Origin: Planctomycetota bacterium
Lineage (GTDB): Bacteria; Planctomycetota; B15-G4
DNA length: 64,000 nucleotides
Reading direction: 5' to 3'
NCBI GenBank assembly: GCA_029259715.1
Contig: JAJDEP010000005.1
Coordinates: forward strand, 62,001 to 126,000
Each line of letters starts with the position of its first letter. Positions within the stretch are counted from its first letter, which is position 1. The notes under the pieces were generated by a model. The model was given only the letters and a program-made list of their open reading frames with translations. It was not told where the DNA came from and did not search any database. This document shows positions 1 through 9,324 of this stretch, in pieces. Position numbers and translations under genes: made by a program.

Positions 1-990
1 GGCGGCTTCTCCGCGCTGGGTGTGTCGCTGAGGATGGTGCCCTGGGATCGCCCCGACCCCTTCTCCCTGCGGCGCGCGGTGAAGGAGCTGGCGGTGTTCA
101 TCGATCAGTGGCAGCCGGACATCGTGCACACCCATCTGCTCAAAGCCGACACGGTGGGCACCCTCGCCGCCCGCCGCGCTGGCGTGGACGCCATCGTCTC
201 GAGCAAGCACAACGACGAGCGGGCCCTGCTGCGTTGGCCGGTGGGGGCCATCCACGGGTGGCTCGCCAAGCGCATGGTGCGCACCATCGCCCTGTCCGAT
301 TGCGTCGCCGCATTCACGGCGGAGCACGGGCGGGTCGACCCCGGGCGGATCCGGCGCATCTACTACGGCGTCGACGCCGAGCGGCTGCAGCCGACCCACG
401 ACCGCGCCGCCGTGCGTCGCCTGATCGGCCTCGACGACGACGCGCCCGTGGCGATCTGCGTCGGCCGGCTCGCGCTCCAGAAGGACCACGCCACGCTGCT
501 GGCCGCCCTGGCCGAGGGGCCGCCCCAGCTCGTGCTGCTGCTGGTGGGCGGCGACCCGTTCGGTGACGGCATGCCGCGCCTGCAGGAGCGGGCCGAGGAG
601 CTCGGCGTCGTGGACCGGGTGCGCTTCCTGGGCATCCGCCACGACGTGCCCGACCTGCTGGGGGCCAGCGACGTCTTCGTGCTCTCGTCCCTGTGGGAGG
701 GGCTCGGGCTCGTGTTGCTCGAGGCCATGGCGGTGGGACTGCCCATCGTCGCCACCGGTGTCTCCGCCATCCCCGAGGTGGTGCAAGACGGCGTGACCGG
801 CTGGCTGGTCCCGCCCGCGGACCCGGCGGCTCTGGCCGCGGCCCTGGAGACCAGCCTCGCCGATCCGGCGGAGCGGCGACGGCGCGGCGAGGCCGGCCGC
901 CAACGACTGCTGGAACACTTCGCCCTGCCCCGGATGATGGCGGAGATCGAGGCGGTCTATGTCGAGGTCCTGGACGAGGTGGCACGGTGA
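1..990 (+). CDS. Glycosyltransferase family 4 (5'-truncated by window)
   Basis: The reading frame is open from base 1, so the N-terminus lies outside the window; 329 residues are visible. The N-terminal part has the GT-B donor pattern VHTHLLKADTVG followed by VSSKHN. The C-terminal GT4 domain begins near visible residue 160 (ICVGRLALQKD), and the EX7E nucleotide-sugar motif is in WEGLGLVLLEAM followed by GLPIVAT. Family knowledge: retaining sugar transfer from a nucleotide-sugar donor, usually in surface polysaccharide or glycolipid assembly at the cytoplasmic membrane. The stop overlaps the next start by 4 bases (GTGA, 987-990), so it is probably co-translated with the phosphatase gene. The substrate cannot be read from sequence. 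Confidence 0.9.
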   Translation, partial: GGFSALGVSLRMVPWDRPDPFSLRRAVKELAVFIDQWQPDIVHTHLLKADTVGTLAARRAGVDAIVSSKHNDERALLRWPVGAIHGWLAKRMVRTIALSDCVAAFTAEHGRVDPGRIRRIYYGVDAERLQPTHDRAAVRRLIGLDDDAPVAICVGRLALQKDHATLLAALAEGPPQLVLLLVGGDPFGDGMPRLQERAEELGVVDRVRFLGIRHDVPDLLGASDVFVLSSLWEGLGLVLLEAMAVGLPIVATGVSAIPEVVQDGVTGWLVPPADPAALAAALETSLADPAERRRRGEAGRQRLLEHFALPRMMAEIEAVYVEVLDEVAR

Positions 991-1526
991 GCAACAGCGA
1001 CGACGCAGCCCGGCGGGGCGATGAGGTGCCGATCCAGGCGGCCGCGGCCCGGCGCTCGGTGATCACCGTGTGCTCGGGCAACATCTGCCGCTCGCCCATG
1101 GCGTCGGCCTTCCTGCGTGTGCACCTGGCGGACCGGGGCTTCTCCAATGTCGAGGTCATCTCGGCGGGGACCCACGCCCTGGTGGGCCGCCCGGCCATGC
1201 GCGAGGCCCGCTCGGCGGTGGCGGGCATCCGGGGCGAGGCCGAGTCCCACGAGGCCCGGCAGCTTGACATCGGCATGGCCTCCGACGCGTCCATGATCCT
1301 GTGCGCGACGACGGCGCACCGTCGGCACATCCTTTCGTGGTGGCCCGACCTGCCGCCCGAGAAGGTGCGGCTGTTCAACGACACCATCCGCGGCTCGGCG
1401 CCCCTCGACGTCGACGATCCCTACGGCTGGGATCAGGAGGTGTTCAACCTCGCGGCGCGGGTCATCGACCGCGCCATGGAGTCGTGGGCCGACGTGCTGT
1501 CCACCCAGTGGGGCAACGGCCGCTGA
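987..1526 (+). CDS. Low-molecular-weight protein tyrosine phosphatase-like protein
   Basis: 179 residues from a GTG that overlaps the upstream stop. The P-loop CX5R is visible as VCSGNICRSP (Cys29, Arg35), and a downstream DDPYGW supplies the general-acid Asp-Pro expected of LMW-PTPs. Family role: phosphotyrosine (or arginine) phosphatase; when next to polysaccharide genes, usually dephosphorylates a tyrosine kinase that controls polymer export. Here it follows a glycosyltransferase with 4-base overlap, consistent with that role, but no tyrosine kinase is in the window. About 24 residues precede the first strand of the fold, more than most family members. An open frame reaches far upstream but is a shadow of the glycosyltransferase. 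Confidence 0.88.
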   Translation: MSNSDDAARRGDEVPIQAAAARRSVITVCSGNICRSPMASAFLRVHLADRGFSNVEVISAGTHALVGRPAMREARSAVAGIRGEAESHEARQLDIGMASDASMILCATTAHRRHILSWWPDLPPEKVRLFNDTIRGSAPLDVDDPYGWDQEVFNLAARVIDRAMESWADVLSTQWGNGR

Positions 1527-1567
1527 GCCTGGCGTCCGCGGAATCGGTGCTCGCCACCGCCTGGCCG

Positions 1568-2377
1568 ATGGCCAGGGGACCGCTCTTCACAATCATCGTC
1601 ATGACCGTGGTCATGGGGCTGTGGCTCCTGGTCCTCAAGCAGGTGTATCCGCGGCTGGTGGCGTCGAGGCGTTATGGCGTGCCGCCTACGTATGACTCGG
1701 TCACACCGACCCACACCGGTCTCTTCGATCAACGCAGAGGCCTGACGTTTTGCGCCCTTGGTTGCGTGGGCGTGGCACTCGTTACGACCGATGTCCTCGG
1801 GTGGGTCACCGGGGCATCAGTCGCGTCGTTCGAGATCACGGGTGAGGACACGCTTGTCGTCTACGGTTCGCCGTTCATCCAATACCTGCTGGCATTGCTC
1901 GTTGGCGTCCTCTTTGCCCCGGCCCTGACAGCGATGCTGCTCGGTCGCGTTTCCGGCGGTGCCCTGCTCGAGGACGCGCGCGCCGTCTGTTGGCGTACTG
2001 TCGACATCGATGTGGTGCGATTGCTGCGTGACCTCTGGCCGCTGGCTTTCGTCGCTGCCATCCCGTTCGCTGCCACGGTCGACAAGCAGATTGTGTGCGA
2101 TGGCGAGATGCTCACCTTGCGGGCCTGGGGCGGTTTGCTTGAGGAGCGGCTGCCCGTCGATGCCCGTGTGACCGTGGTCGAGAAGATCGCGTGGGAGAGT
2201 TGGCGCGGTACGCCCGTGGACGGCCCGGACCGCGCCATCGCTCTGCCCGACGGCCGGATCATCCGACGCGGGGGCTCGTACGCCGAAGGATTGGACGAGC
2301 TGATGGACCTGCTGCTGCGTTCGGGAGCTCGGCGACTCTCGGCTGAATTCTTGCCGCGCGAAGGAGACCGGCGTTGA
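1568..2377 (+). CDS. Unrecognised membrane protein with PH-like C-terminal region (first of a pair)
   Basis: 269 residues from ATG 1568; a GTG at 1547 would add seven residues. Hydrophobic segments lie near residues 5-25, 60-80, 100-125 and 150-175, followed by a soluble tail of about 90 residues (starting DGEMLTLRAWGG). The tail alternates short strands and ends in an amphipathic helix (EGLDELMDLLLRSG), as in small bacterial PH-like domains; that is inference. The next gene encodes a similar protein and starts inside this stop codon. Codon use is less GC-biased than neighbours (many TTG, CGT, GAT). I do not recognise the family; function unknown. Confidence 0.75.
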   Translation: MARGPLFTIIVMTVVMGLWLLVLKQVYPRLVASRRYGVPPTYDSVTPTHTGLFDQRRGLTFCALGCVGVALVTTDVLGWVTGASVASFEITGEDTLVVYGSPFIQYLLALLVGVLFAPALTAMLLGRVSGGALLEDARAVCWRTVDIDVVRLLRDLWPLAFVAAIPFAATVDKQIVCDGEMLTLRAWGGLLEERLPVDARVTVVEKIAWESWRGTPVDGPDRAIALPDGRIIRRGGSYAEGLDELMDLLLRSGARRLSAEFLPREGDRR

Positions 2378-3255
2378 TCTGGCTCCTGAGGACTGTCGTG
2401 TGGGAGTGGCCGGAGGTCTGGAGTGAGAGCCAGATCCTGCTGGCGCTCGTATTCTTGCTGCTCTTGGCCTTGGTGGGTTGGCTGGTGACCGTACCGCTGG
2501 TCCGCCGGTATCGCCGCTTTCCCGAGCAGCGCTTTGGATCGGCGCCGGCGCCGTTGCGACCACGGAACAAGCGCAGAAGTCCTCGGGAAAGGGAGCGCTG
2601 CAAGCTCACGCGATTCGATCGCCTCGGTATGAAGGCGAGCGGTCTCGGCATGGTGATCCTGATTCCCTTGGCGGCCATTCCCGTGCTCACGGTGCTCGGC
2701 CTGCGGGCCCAGGAGGCCCGGTCCGAAGACGTCGTCTTGCTCGAAGCCGCTCGCGATGGGTTTTTGACCGCCGCGTTGTTCGCAGCCATCCTTGGCTTCG
2801 GCTGCGGTGCTTGCTGGTTGTTCCCTCGACTCGTCGGCTCGCGCCGCGCATGGGAACGTACTTACGGCGCCTATATCCGGGCACGGACCGGGTATGACTC
2901 GGTGCTCATGCTGAAGGATCTTGTGCTCGGATTGATGCCCGTCTGGATCATCGCCGTCGTGTTGCTCACGGATACGTGGATGACGGCAGGGCCGAGCGGC
3001 TTGCGCGTCGATGGCTTCCTGTCCCTCGACCCCGAGGCGATCCCGTATGAGGCGGTCGTCGGCTTCGAAATGGGAGAGCGATCGAACTGGCCCAACAGCA
3101 AGAAGAAGGCGGCCTGGCGGATGCGGCTCGCTGACGGGAGTGTCCTGAATTCCTGGGACCTCCTGCTCGACGGGAATGCGGAGGAACACGAAGCGCTCCT
3201 CGCGATGCTGAATTCCCACGGCGTGGTGGTGAGGCGCCTTGATGACTCCGACTGA
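2374..3255 (+). CDS. Unrecognised membrane protein with PH-like C-terminal region (second of a pair)
   Basis: 293 residues. The start is TTG 2374, overlapping the upstream stop (TTGA) with AAGGAG at 2361-2366, good spacing and so strongly supported. Layout matches the preceding protein: TM segments near residues 18-40, 92-112, 130-150 and 185-207, then a soluble tail (DGFLSLDPEAIPYEAVVGFEM) ending in a helix. Both proteins have a YDSV motif before a TM segment, so they are probably diverged paralogues acting together. A basic loop (RPRNKRRSPRERERCK) sits after TM1. Codon use is atypical for the window. No function assigned. Confidence 0.78.
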   Translation: MIWLLRTVVWEWPEVWSESQILLALVFLLLLALVGWLVTVPLVRRYRRFPEQRFGSAPAPLRPRNKRRSPRERERCKLTRFDRLGMKASGLGMVILIPLAAIPVLTVLGLRAQEARSEDVVLLEAARDGFLTAALFAAILGFGCGACWLFPRLVGSRRAWERTYGAYIRARTGYDSVLMLKDLVLGLMPVWIIAVVLLTDTWMTAGPSGLRVDGFLSLDPEAIPYEAVVGFEMGERSNWPNSKKKAAWRMRLADGSVLNSWDLLLDGNAEEHEALLAMLNSHGVVVRRLDDSD

Positions 3256-3296
3256 CCTCTCCACCGGTGAATCCGCGGCCTCCCGCGGCTCGCCGC

Positions 3297-4310
3297 TCAG
3301 CCCCGGGTCGTGGTCACGAACAGGCACTCGGTGTTGGTCAGGTGGCCAACCGTGCCCACGCGCTCGCCGGCGGGATTGTGGATGCCGATGCGCGCGCCCA
3401 CGTAGCGCGGGTGGGCCACATCGATGCGCTGCACGCTGCCCCGGCGGGACAGCAAGTGCTCCACCTCGTCCGGGGCGAGGAAGCCCTCGTCGTTGAACGA
3501 GAGGACGATGTGGCGGGCGTCGATGACGTCCACCAGCTCCTCCAGCGCGCCGCGGATCAGGCGCTTGCTGTTCCACGGGCTGCGCCGGGTCTTGCAGTCG
3601 ATGCGCTTGCACGCGATGCCGTAGACCTCCGGCTCGTCGCCGCGCACCAACGTCTCCCACAGGTGGTAGTTGCCGGCATAGCTGTGCTGGTTGTAGGGCG
3701 GGTCGAGGTAGGCCAGGTCGACGGGGCCGAGGCTGCGCGCGCAGGCGGCGGCGTCGAGCCGCGAGACGGTCCCGGTGCCGTCGATGAGCTCGGGCAGGCG
3801 CAGCTCGAGCGGGTTGAGGGCGCGGGGGGCCCAACTCTTCAGGTAGGCCATCTGCACGCCGGTGGTGGAGTCGACCCGGTCGGCCGCCAGCAGCAGTGAC
3901 GTCAGGGCGATGGAGCGCAGCGGCTCGTCGGGCAGCTCGGCCTCGATGCGATGGCGGATGGCCTCGATGCGGGCGCAGTTGTCGGGGCGTATGTAACGCG
4001 AGCGGTTGCCATACGTCTCGGTGAACCATCCCGGGGTGGGCGGGGTCTCGGCGAGATCGGCGAGCAGGGCCTCCAGCGCCGGCAGGTCCAGCGTGCGGCG
4101 ATCGGCGACGAGGGCCGAGAGGGCCAGCACCTCGCTGTACGCCGAGGTGTCGTTGCTGTGCACGGCGAGGCCGCGGCGCTTGAGCATGCGTCCGACCCGG
4201 GTGGTGCCCGCGAACAGGTCGACGGCGCTGGTGAGCGGCCCCAGTCCTGCCACGATGGACTCGATGGCCGGAAGCAGCTTGCGCTTGCTGCCGATGTACT
4301 TGATCACCAT
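3297..4310 (-). CDS. D12-class N6-adenine DNA methyltransferase (orphan)
   Basis: 337 residues from ATG 4310, chosen because the family N-terminus (KYIGSKRKLLP, SAM-binding motif X) begins just after it; an upstream in-frame start at 4379 adds 23 unconserved residues. Motif I is DLFAGTTRVG and motif IV is AYLDPPYNQHSY, the DPPY of N6-adenine methylases of the alpha (Dam/DpnM) order. Methylates adenine in a specific but here unknown site. No restriction endonuclease lies in the visible flanks, so it looks like an orphan or regulatory methylase. A TTGTGA-N17-CACACT promoter ends 6 nt before the ATG, suggesting a leaderless transcript. Confidence 0.9.
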   Translation of the reverse strand: MVIKYIGSKRKLLPAIESIVAGLGPLTSAVDLFAGTTRVGRMLKRRGLAVHSNDTSAYSEVLALSALVADRRTLDLPALEALLADLAETPPTPGWFTETYGNRSRYIRPDNCARIEAIRHRIEAELPDEPLRSIALTSLLLAADRVDSTTGVQMAYLKSWAPRALNPLELRLPELIDGTGTVSRLDAAACARSLGPVDLAYLDPPYNQHSYAGNYHLWETLVRGDEPEVYGIACKRIDCKTRRSPWNSKRLIRGALEELVDVIDARHIVLSFNDEGFLAPDEVEHLLSRRGSVQRIDVAHPRYVGARIGIHNPAGERVGTVGHLTNTECLFVTTTRG

Positions 4311-4316
4311 GCCTGC

Positions 4317-4345
4317 AGTGTGTCGGGGGAGCGGTGCGGTCACAA
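4317..4345 (-). promoter_or_regulatory. Candidate promoter of the D12 methylase (leaderless)
   Basis: Reading the minus strand: TTGTGA at 4345-4340, a 17-nt spacer, CACACT at 4322-4317, then 6 nt to the ATG at 4310. Correct spacing for a sigma-70 promoter with moderate hexamer matches. No Shine-Dalgarno sequence precedes the ATG, so transcription may start at or next to it. Confidence 0.45.
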
Positions 4346-4365
4346 CGACCATGCGCGGCGCGATG

Positions 4366-4380
4366 GATGGTTTGACCATC
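4366..4380. promoter_or_regulatory. 15-bp perfect palindrome between divergent genes
   Basis: GATGGT-TTG-ACCATC, perfect 6-bp arms around a 3-bp centre, in the 173-bp region between the methylase and the EamA exporter. It could be an operator for either gene. Nothing in the sequence identifies a binding protein. A smaller hairpin (AGCCC-GGC-GGGCT, 4420-4432) follows. Confidence 0.3.
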
Positions 4381-4483
4381 GGCCGGGGCCTCGAGCACCG
4401 GCCGGGGCTGGAGTCGGCGAGCCCGGCGGGCTAGAAGGTGGCGCTGTCGGGGCCTCCGGCGCCCATCCCCAGGGAGTCATGCG

Positions 4484-5395
4484 GTGGATCCCGCCACGCG
4501 TCGGCTGCTCATCGTGGTGCAGCTCTGCTATGGGGTCTTCCCCGCCCTGGGCCTGGTGGCCATGGAGGCCTTCGCCCCGCGGGCGGTGCTCATGTGGCGG
4601 CTGTTCACCGGGGCGGCCGTGCTCATGGCCCTCTCGGTGTGGCGCCACGGGCGCGCTGCCCTGCCCGCCCTGCCGGACCTGGCGCGGCTGGCCGGCCTGA
4701 GCCTGCTGGGCGTGACCATCAACCAGACCCTGTTCCTCGAGGGGCTGTATCGCTCAACGGCGGTGAACGCCGGACTGCTCATGACCGTGATCCCCGTGGG
4801 CACGGTGGGGCTCGCGGCGGTCCTGGGCCACGAGCGTCTCACCCGCCGCCGCCTGGCCGGCATCACCCTTTCGGTGGCCGGCGTGACCTGGCTGTTCCTC
4901 GGGCGGGGCGCGGCCCTGGGCGCCTCGACCCTCACCGGCGACGGCCTGCTGGCCCTCAATGCCCTCAGCTACTCCTTCTACCTCGTGCTGGCGAAGCCGG
5001 TGCTCAACCGCCTGCCGCAGCTGGTGGTGGTCTCCTGGTTGTTCACCTTCGGGGCGGCCACGGCGCCGTGGTTCTCGCTGGGCTTCGACTGGATGCCCGA
5101 ACAGATCGAGCTGCGTCACGGACTGGCGCTGGCCGGCGTGTTGGTGTTCCCGACCATCCTGGCCTACCTGCTGAACGTCGTCGTGTTGTCCCGGACCCAT
5201 GCTTCGGTGACGGCCACCTACGTCATGCTGCAGCCCTTCGTCGCGGCGGCCCTGGGGATCCTGTTCCTGGGCGAGCGACCGGAGCTGACCGTGGTGCCGA
5301 CTGCCCTGTGCGTCCTCGCCGGTCTGTGGCTGGTGTCCGGGCGCGCCGCGGCGGCCGCGCCCCGGGATCCCGAGCCGGTGCACCCGCTGGAATGA
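4484..5395 (+). CDS. EamA/DMT-family transporter
   Basis: 303 residues from GTG 4484, with AGGGAG at 4471-4476 giving a good ribosome-binding distance; the ATG at 4479 is out of frame. About ten TM helices fall in two EamA repeats (first near residues 5-135, second near 150-290), the usual length for the family. The end of repeat two carries the typical TYVMLQPFVAAALGILFLGERP pattern in shorter form. Family role: inner-membrane export of small metabolites, often amino acids or nucleosides; substrate not predictable here. The stop overlaps ATG 5392 of the channel frame, though I prefer a later start for that gene. Confidence 0.9.
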   Translation: MDPATRRLLIVVQLCYGVFPALGLVAMEAFAPRAVLMWRLFTGAAVLMALSVWRHGRAALPALPDLARLAGLSLLGVTINQTLFLEGLYRSTAVNAGLLMTVIPVGTVGLAAVLGHERLTRRRLAGITLSVAGVTWLFLGRGAALGASTLTGDGLLALNALSYSFYLVLAKPVLNRLPQLVVVSWLFTFGAATAPWFSLGFDWMPEQIELRHGLALAGVLVFPTILAYLLNVVVLSRTHASVTATYVMLQPFVAAALGILFLGERPELTVVPTALCVLAGLWLVSGRAAAAAPRDPEPVHPLE

Positions 5396-5408
5396 CGCGC
5401 CGGCGCGG

Positions 5409-5414
5409 TAAGCT
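5409..5414 (+). promoter_or_regulatory. Candidate -10 element for the MscS gene
   Basis: TAAGCT lies 26 nt upstream of ATG 5440. No clear -35 box at the right distance. It resembles the TAGRCT boxes found before several other genes in this window and is part of the reason for choosing the 5440 start. Confidence 0.25.
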
Positions 5415-5439
5415 GCGCACCTCGACCAAGGGCACGCGC

Positions 5440-7803
5440 ATGCAGCGGACCGGAGTAGAGAGCACGACGGCGGGACACCGGGCCAACACCGCTCGGGTGT
5501 GGTCCCGGATGGCGGCCCTGGGGATCGGCAGGTGCGGAGCGCTCCTGTTGCTGGCGCTGCTCGCCGCCACGGCGCCGCCGGCTCTCGCCGCCTCGCCGAC
5601 ACAGGAATCCTCGGTGCCGGCCGATGCGCCCGAGGTCCTGCTGCAGCAGCGGGTGGAGAAGCTGGCCGCGGATCGCGCCTCCACCGAGGCGGCCCTCGCC
5701 GTGGCGACCGCGGCCGCCGATCAGCCGCTGGTCGATCACATGCAGGCCCTGCTCGCCATCTACGACAGCATCGGGTTGCAACTCGGTGTCCAGCAGACGG
5801 CCATGCAGCGCGCGGCGACCCTGGCCGAGGAGACGGCGGACGTCCAACGCCGGCTCGACGAGAGCGCGGAGTCGCCCCCGGAGGAACCGCGGCTGGCCGA
5901 CTACGACGCGGTGCGCGACGCCCTCGACGCCGAGCGGGCGGTGCTGGCGGCGGCCGCCGAGACCATCCGACGCTCCGAGCAGCAGCTCGCCGCGGCCCGT
6001 GAGCTGCTCGACGAGCGGCGGCGCACGGCGACGCAGGCGCGTGCGGACCTCGAAGCCCTGCAGGACCCCATCGCCGTCGTGGGCCAGCAGCGGACGGTGG
6101 TGCTGGCCGAGTCGCGCGCCCGGCTGGCGGACGAGACGCGGGAGGTGCGGCGCCTCGAGCTGGAGAACCTGCGCAACGCCAATGCCCTGGACCAACGGGA
6201 AGCCCAGCTGATCGAACGCCGCCAGGCCAGGATCCTGGAACGCCTGGTCGTGTCCGACGAGGACTTCGCCGCGCCCCTCAAGACGCTGCAGGCGCGCAAG
6301 GTGGACCTTGAACATCGCCGCAACCTCGCGACGAGCGACTACAACCTTGCGCTGGGCCTGCATGAGGCGGCGCGCCAGAAGCAGATGGCCTCGGGCGAGC
6401 TGGTGTTCGCCGCCGAGGTCGACGCCCGGCGCGTGGAGCTGTTCGTCGCCAACGAGCGCAAGAGCCTGATCGAGTCGCAGATCCAGCGCATCGACAAGGA
6501 CCTCGAGGTGTGGCCGCTGCGCATCGAGATCCTCTCCGGCCAGGCCACCGTCGAGATGCTCACGCAGGCCCAGGTCAGCCTCGAGGCCGAGGTGCGCGAA
6601 CTCGAGCTCGACGAGCGGGCCCTCGCCCAACGCGTGACCGGCAACCTGGGCGCGCTCGAGATCGTGCGCAGCGAGCAGGAGAACGCGACGGATCCCGGCG
6701 CGCGCCGCTGGCTCGACATCCGGCGTATGCAACGCGAGTCGCTGGTGAGCGACTACGCCCTCGAGGTGCAGGACATCTCCCGTGCGCTGGCCCTGCGTCG
6801 GCGTGTGCTGGACGAGGTCGACGAGCGCACCGAGAACCTCGGCATCCGGGGCCTGCTCGAGGGCTTGTGGCAGGCCCTGGTGAAGGCCTGGGAATTCCCC
6901 TTCTATCAGGTGGGCGGAACGGGAGTCCCCATCACGCCGCGCAAGATCGTGACGGCGCTGGTGCTGATCATCGTTGGCCTGATCCTGTCGAAGCTCGCCC
7001 GGCGCTTCCTGCGCACGCGCATCCTGCCGCGCTTCCAGCTCGAGCCCGGCGTCTCGACCATCTACGAGACGTTGATCTTCTACCTGCTGCTGTTCACGGC
7101 GGCGCTGGTGGCCATGGAGGTGCTGGAGATCCCGCTCACCGCCTTCACGGTGCTGGGCGGCGCGCTCGCCATCGGCGTCGGCTTCGGTTCGCAGAACCTG
7201 GTCAACAACTTCATCAGCGGCCTGATCATCATGGCCGAGCGGCCGGTGCGGGTGGGCGACCTGATCGAGGTGGACGAGACCTACGGCATCGTCGAACGCA
7301 TCGGCGCCCGCAGCACCACGGTGATGACCAGCGAGAACATCAACATGGTCATCCCCAACAGCAGCTTCCTCGAGAACAACGTGGTCAATTGGACGCTGAG
7401 CAACGACGTGATCCGCACCGACGTCCTGGTGGGGGTGGCGTACGGCTCACCGACGCGTGAGGTCGATCGGCTGCTCCATCGGGCCGTGAACGAGCACGGC
7501 AAGATCCTCGACCACCCCGAGCCCATCGTGATCTTCGACGACTTCGGCAACGACTCGCTGCAGTTCAGGGTCTACTTCTGGCTGCGGGCCCGGACGACCA
7601 TGGAGCGGCGCCGGGTGCAGAGTGACGTGCGCTACCGCATCGACAACCTGTTCCGTGAGGCCGGCATCACCATCGCCTTCCCGCAGCGGGACGTGCACTT
7701 CGACGCCGAGCGCCCGCTGTCGGTGCGGGTGACGCGGGGAACCAGCGGCGACCCCGAGGCTCTGGCCGGCACGGCGGGGGTGCGGCGCAGCGAGAAGGCG
7801 TAG
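5440..7803 (+). CDS. Large mechanosensitive ion channel (MscS family, MscK-like layout)
   Basis: 787 residues from ATG 5440 (AAGGG about 7 nt upstream). ATG 5392 and ATG 5509 are alternatives; 5509 would leave a short classical signal peptide. A hydrophobic export segment (LLLLALLAATAPPALA) is followed by about 430 residues rich in heptads and Arg/Glu, a long periplasmic coiled coil. Then come TM helices near residues 505-525 and 540-570 and the pore helix (LGGALAIGVGFGSQNLVNNFISG), then the MscS beta and alpha/beta domains (ERPVRVGDLIEV, VIPNSSFLENNVVNW). Releases solutes on hypo-osmotic shock. The coiled-coil extension resembles MscK-type channels in layout, not necessarily in ancestry. Confidence 0.88.
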   Translation: MQRTGVESTTAGHRANTARVWSRMAALGIGRCGALLLLALLAATAPPALAASPTQESSVPADAPEVLLQQRVEKLAADRASTEAALAVATAAADQPLVDHMQALLAIYDSIGLQLGVQQTAMQRAATLAEETADVQRRLDESAESPPEEPRLADYDAVRDALDAERAVLAAAAETIRRSEQQLAAARELLDERRRTATQARADLEALQDPIAVVGQQRTVVLAESRARLADETREVRRLELENLRNANALDQREAQLIERRQARILERLVVSDEDFAAPLKTLQARKVDLEHRRNLATSDYNLALGLHEAARQKQMASGELVFAAEVDARRVELFVANERKSLIESQIQRIDKDLEVWPLRIEILSGQATVEMLTQAQVSLEAEVRELELDERALAQRVTGNLGALEIVRSEQENATDPGARRWLDIRRMQRESLVSDYALEVQDISRALALRRRVLDEVDERTENLGIRGLLEGLWQALVKAWEFPFYQVGGTGVPITPRKIVTALVLIIVGLILSKLARRFLRTRILPRFQLEPGVSTIYETLIFYLLLFTAALVAMEVLEIPLTAFTVLGGALAIGVGFGSQNLVNNFISGLIIMAERPVRVGDLIEVDETYGIVERIGARSTTVMTSENINMVIPNSSFLENNVVNWTLSNDVIRTDVLVGVAYGSPTREVDRLLHRAVNEHGKILDHPEPIVIFDDFGNDSLQFRVYFWLRARTTMERRRVQSDVRYRIDNLFREAGITIAFPQRDVHFDAERPLSVRVTRGTSGDPEALAGTAGVRRSEKA

Positions 7804-7854
7804 AGCGGACGCGGCGCGCGACGTGCGGGCGAGGCCCGGCCGAGCGCCGTGGCT

Positions 7855-9264
<1,410 letters not shown>

Positions 9265-9285
9265 GACCTCGATTCCATCAACTCG

Positions 9286-9308
9286 GGCCCCCCCAGGAAA
9301 AGGGGGCC
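9286..9308 (-). terminator. GC-rich hairpin between helicase and fumC
   Basis: Perfect 7-bp stem (GGCCCCC with GGGGGCC) around a 9-nt loop, located between the end of the helicase gene (9325) and fumC (9264). No T-run follows on the minus strand, so an intrinsic terminator is weakly supported. Confidence 0.3.
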
Positions 9309-9324
9309 ACCGGGGGATTGGTCG

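Noticed and set aside
1861-4398. 845-residue minus-strand open frame
   Set aside because: It runs antisense across two real plus-strand genes and out of frame through the methylase; composition is Arg/His/Gln-rich with no motif. Shadow of GC-rich coding DNA.
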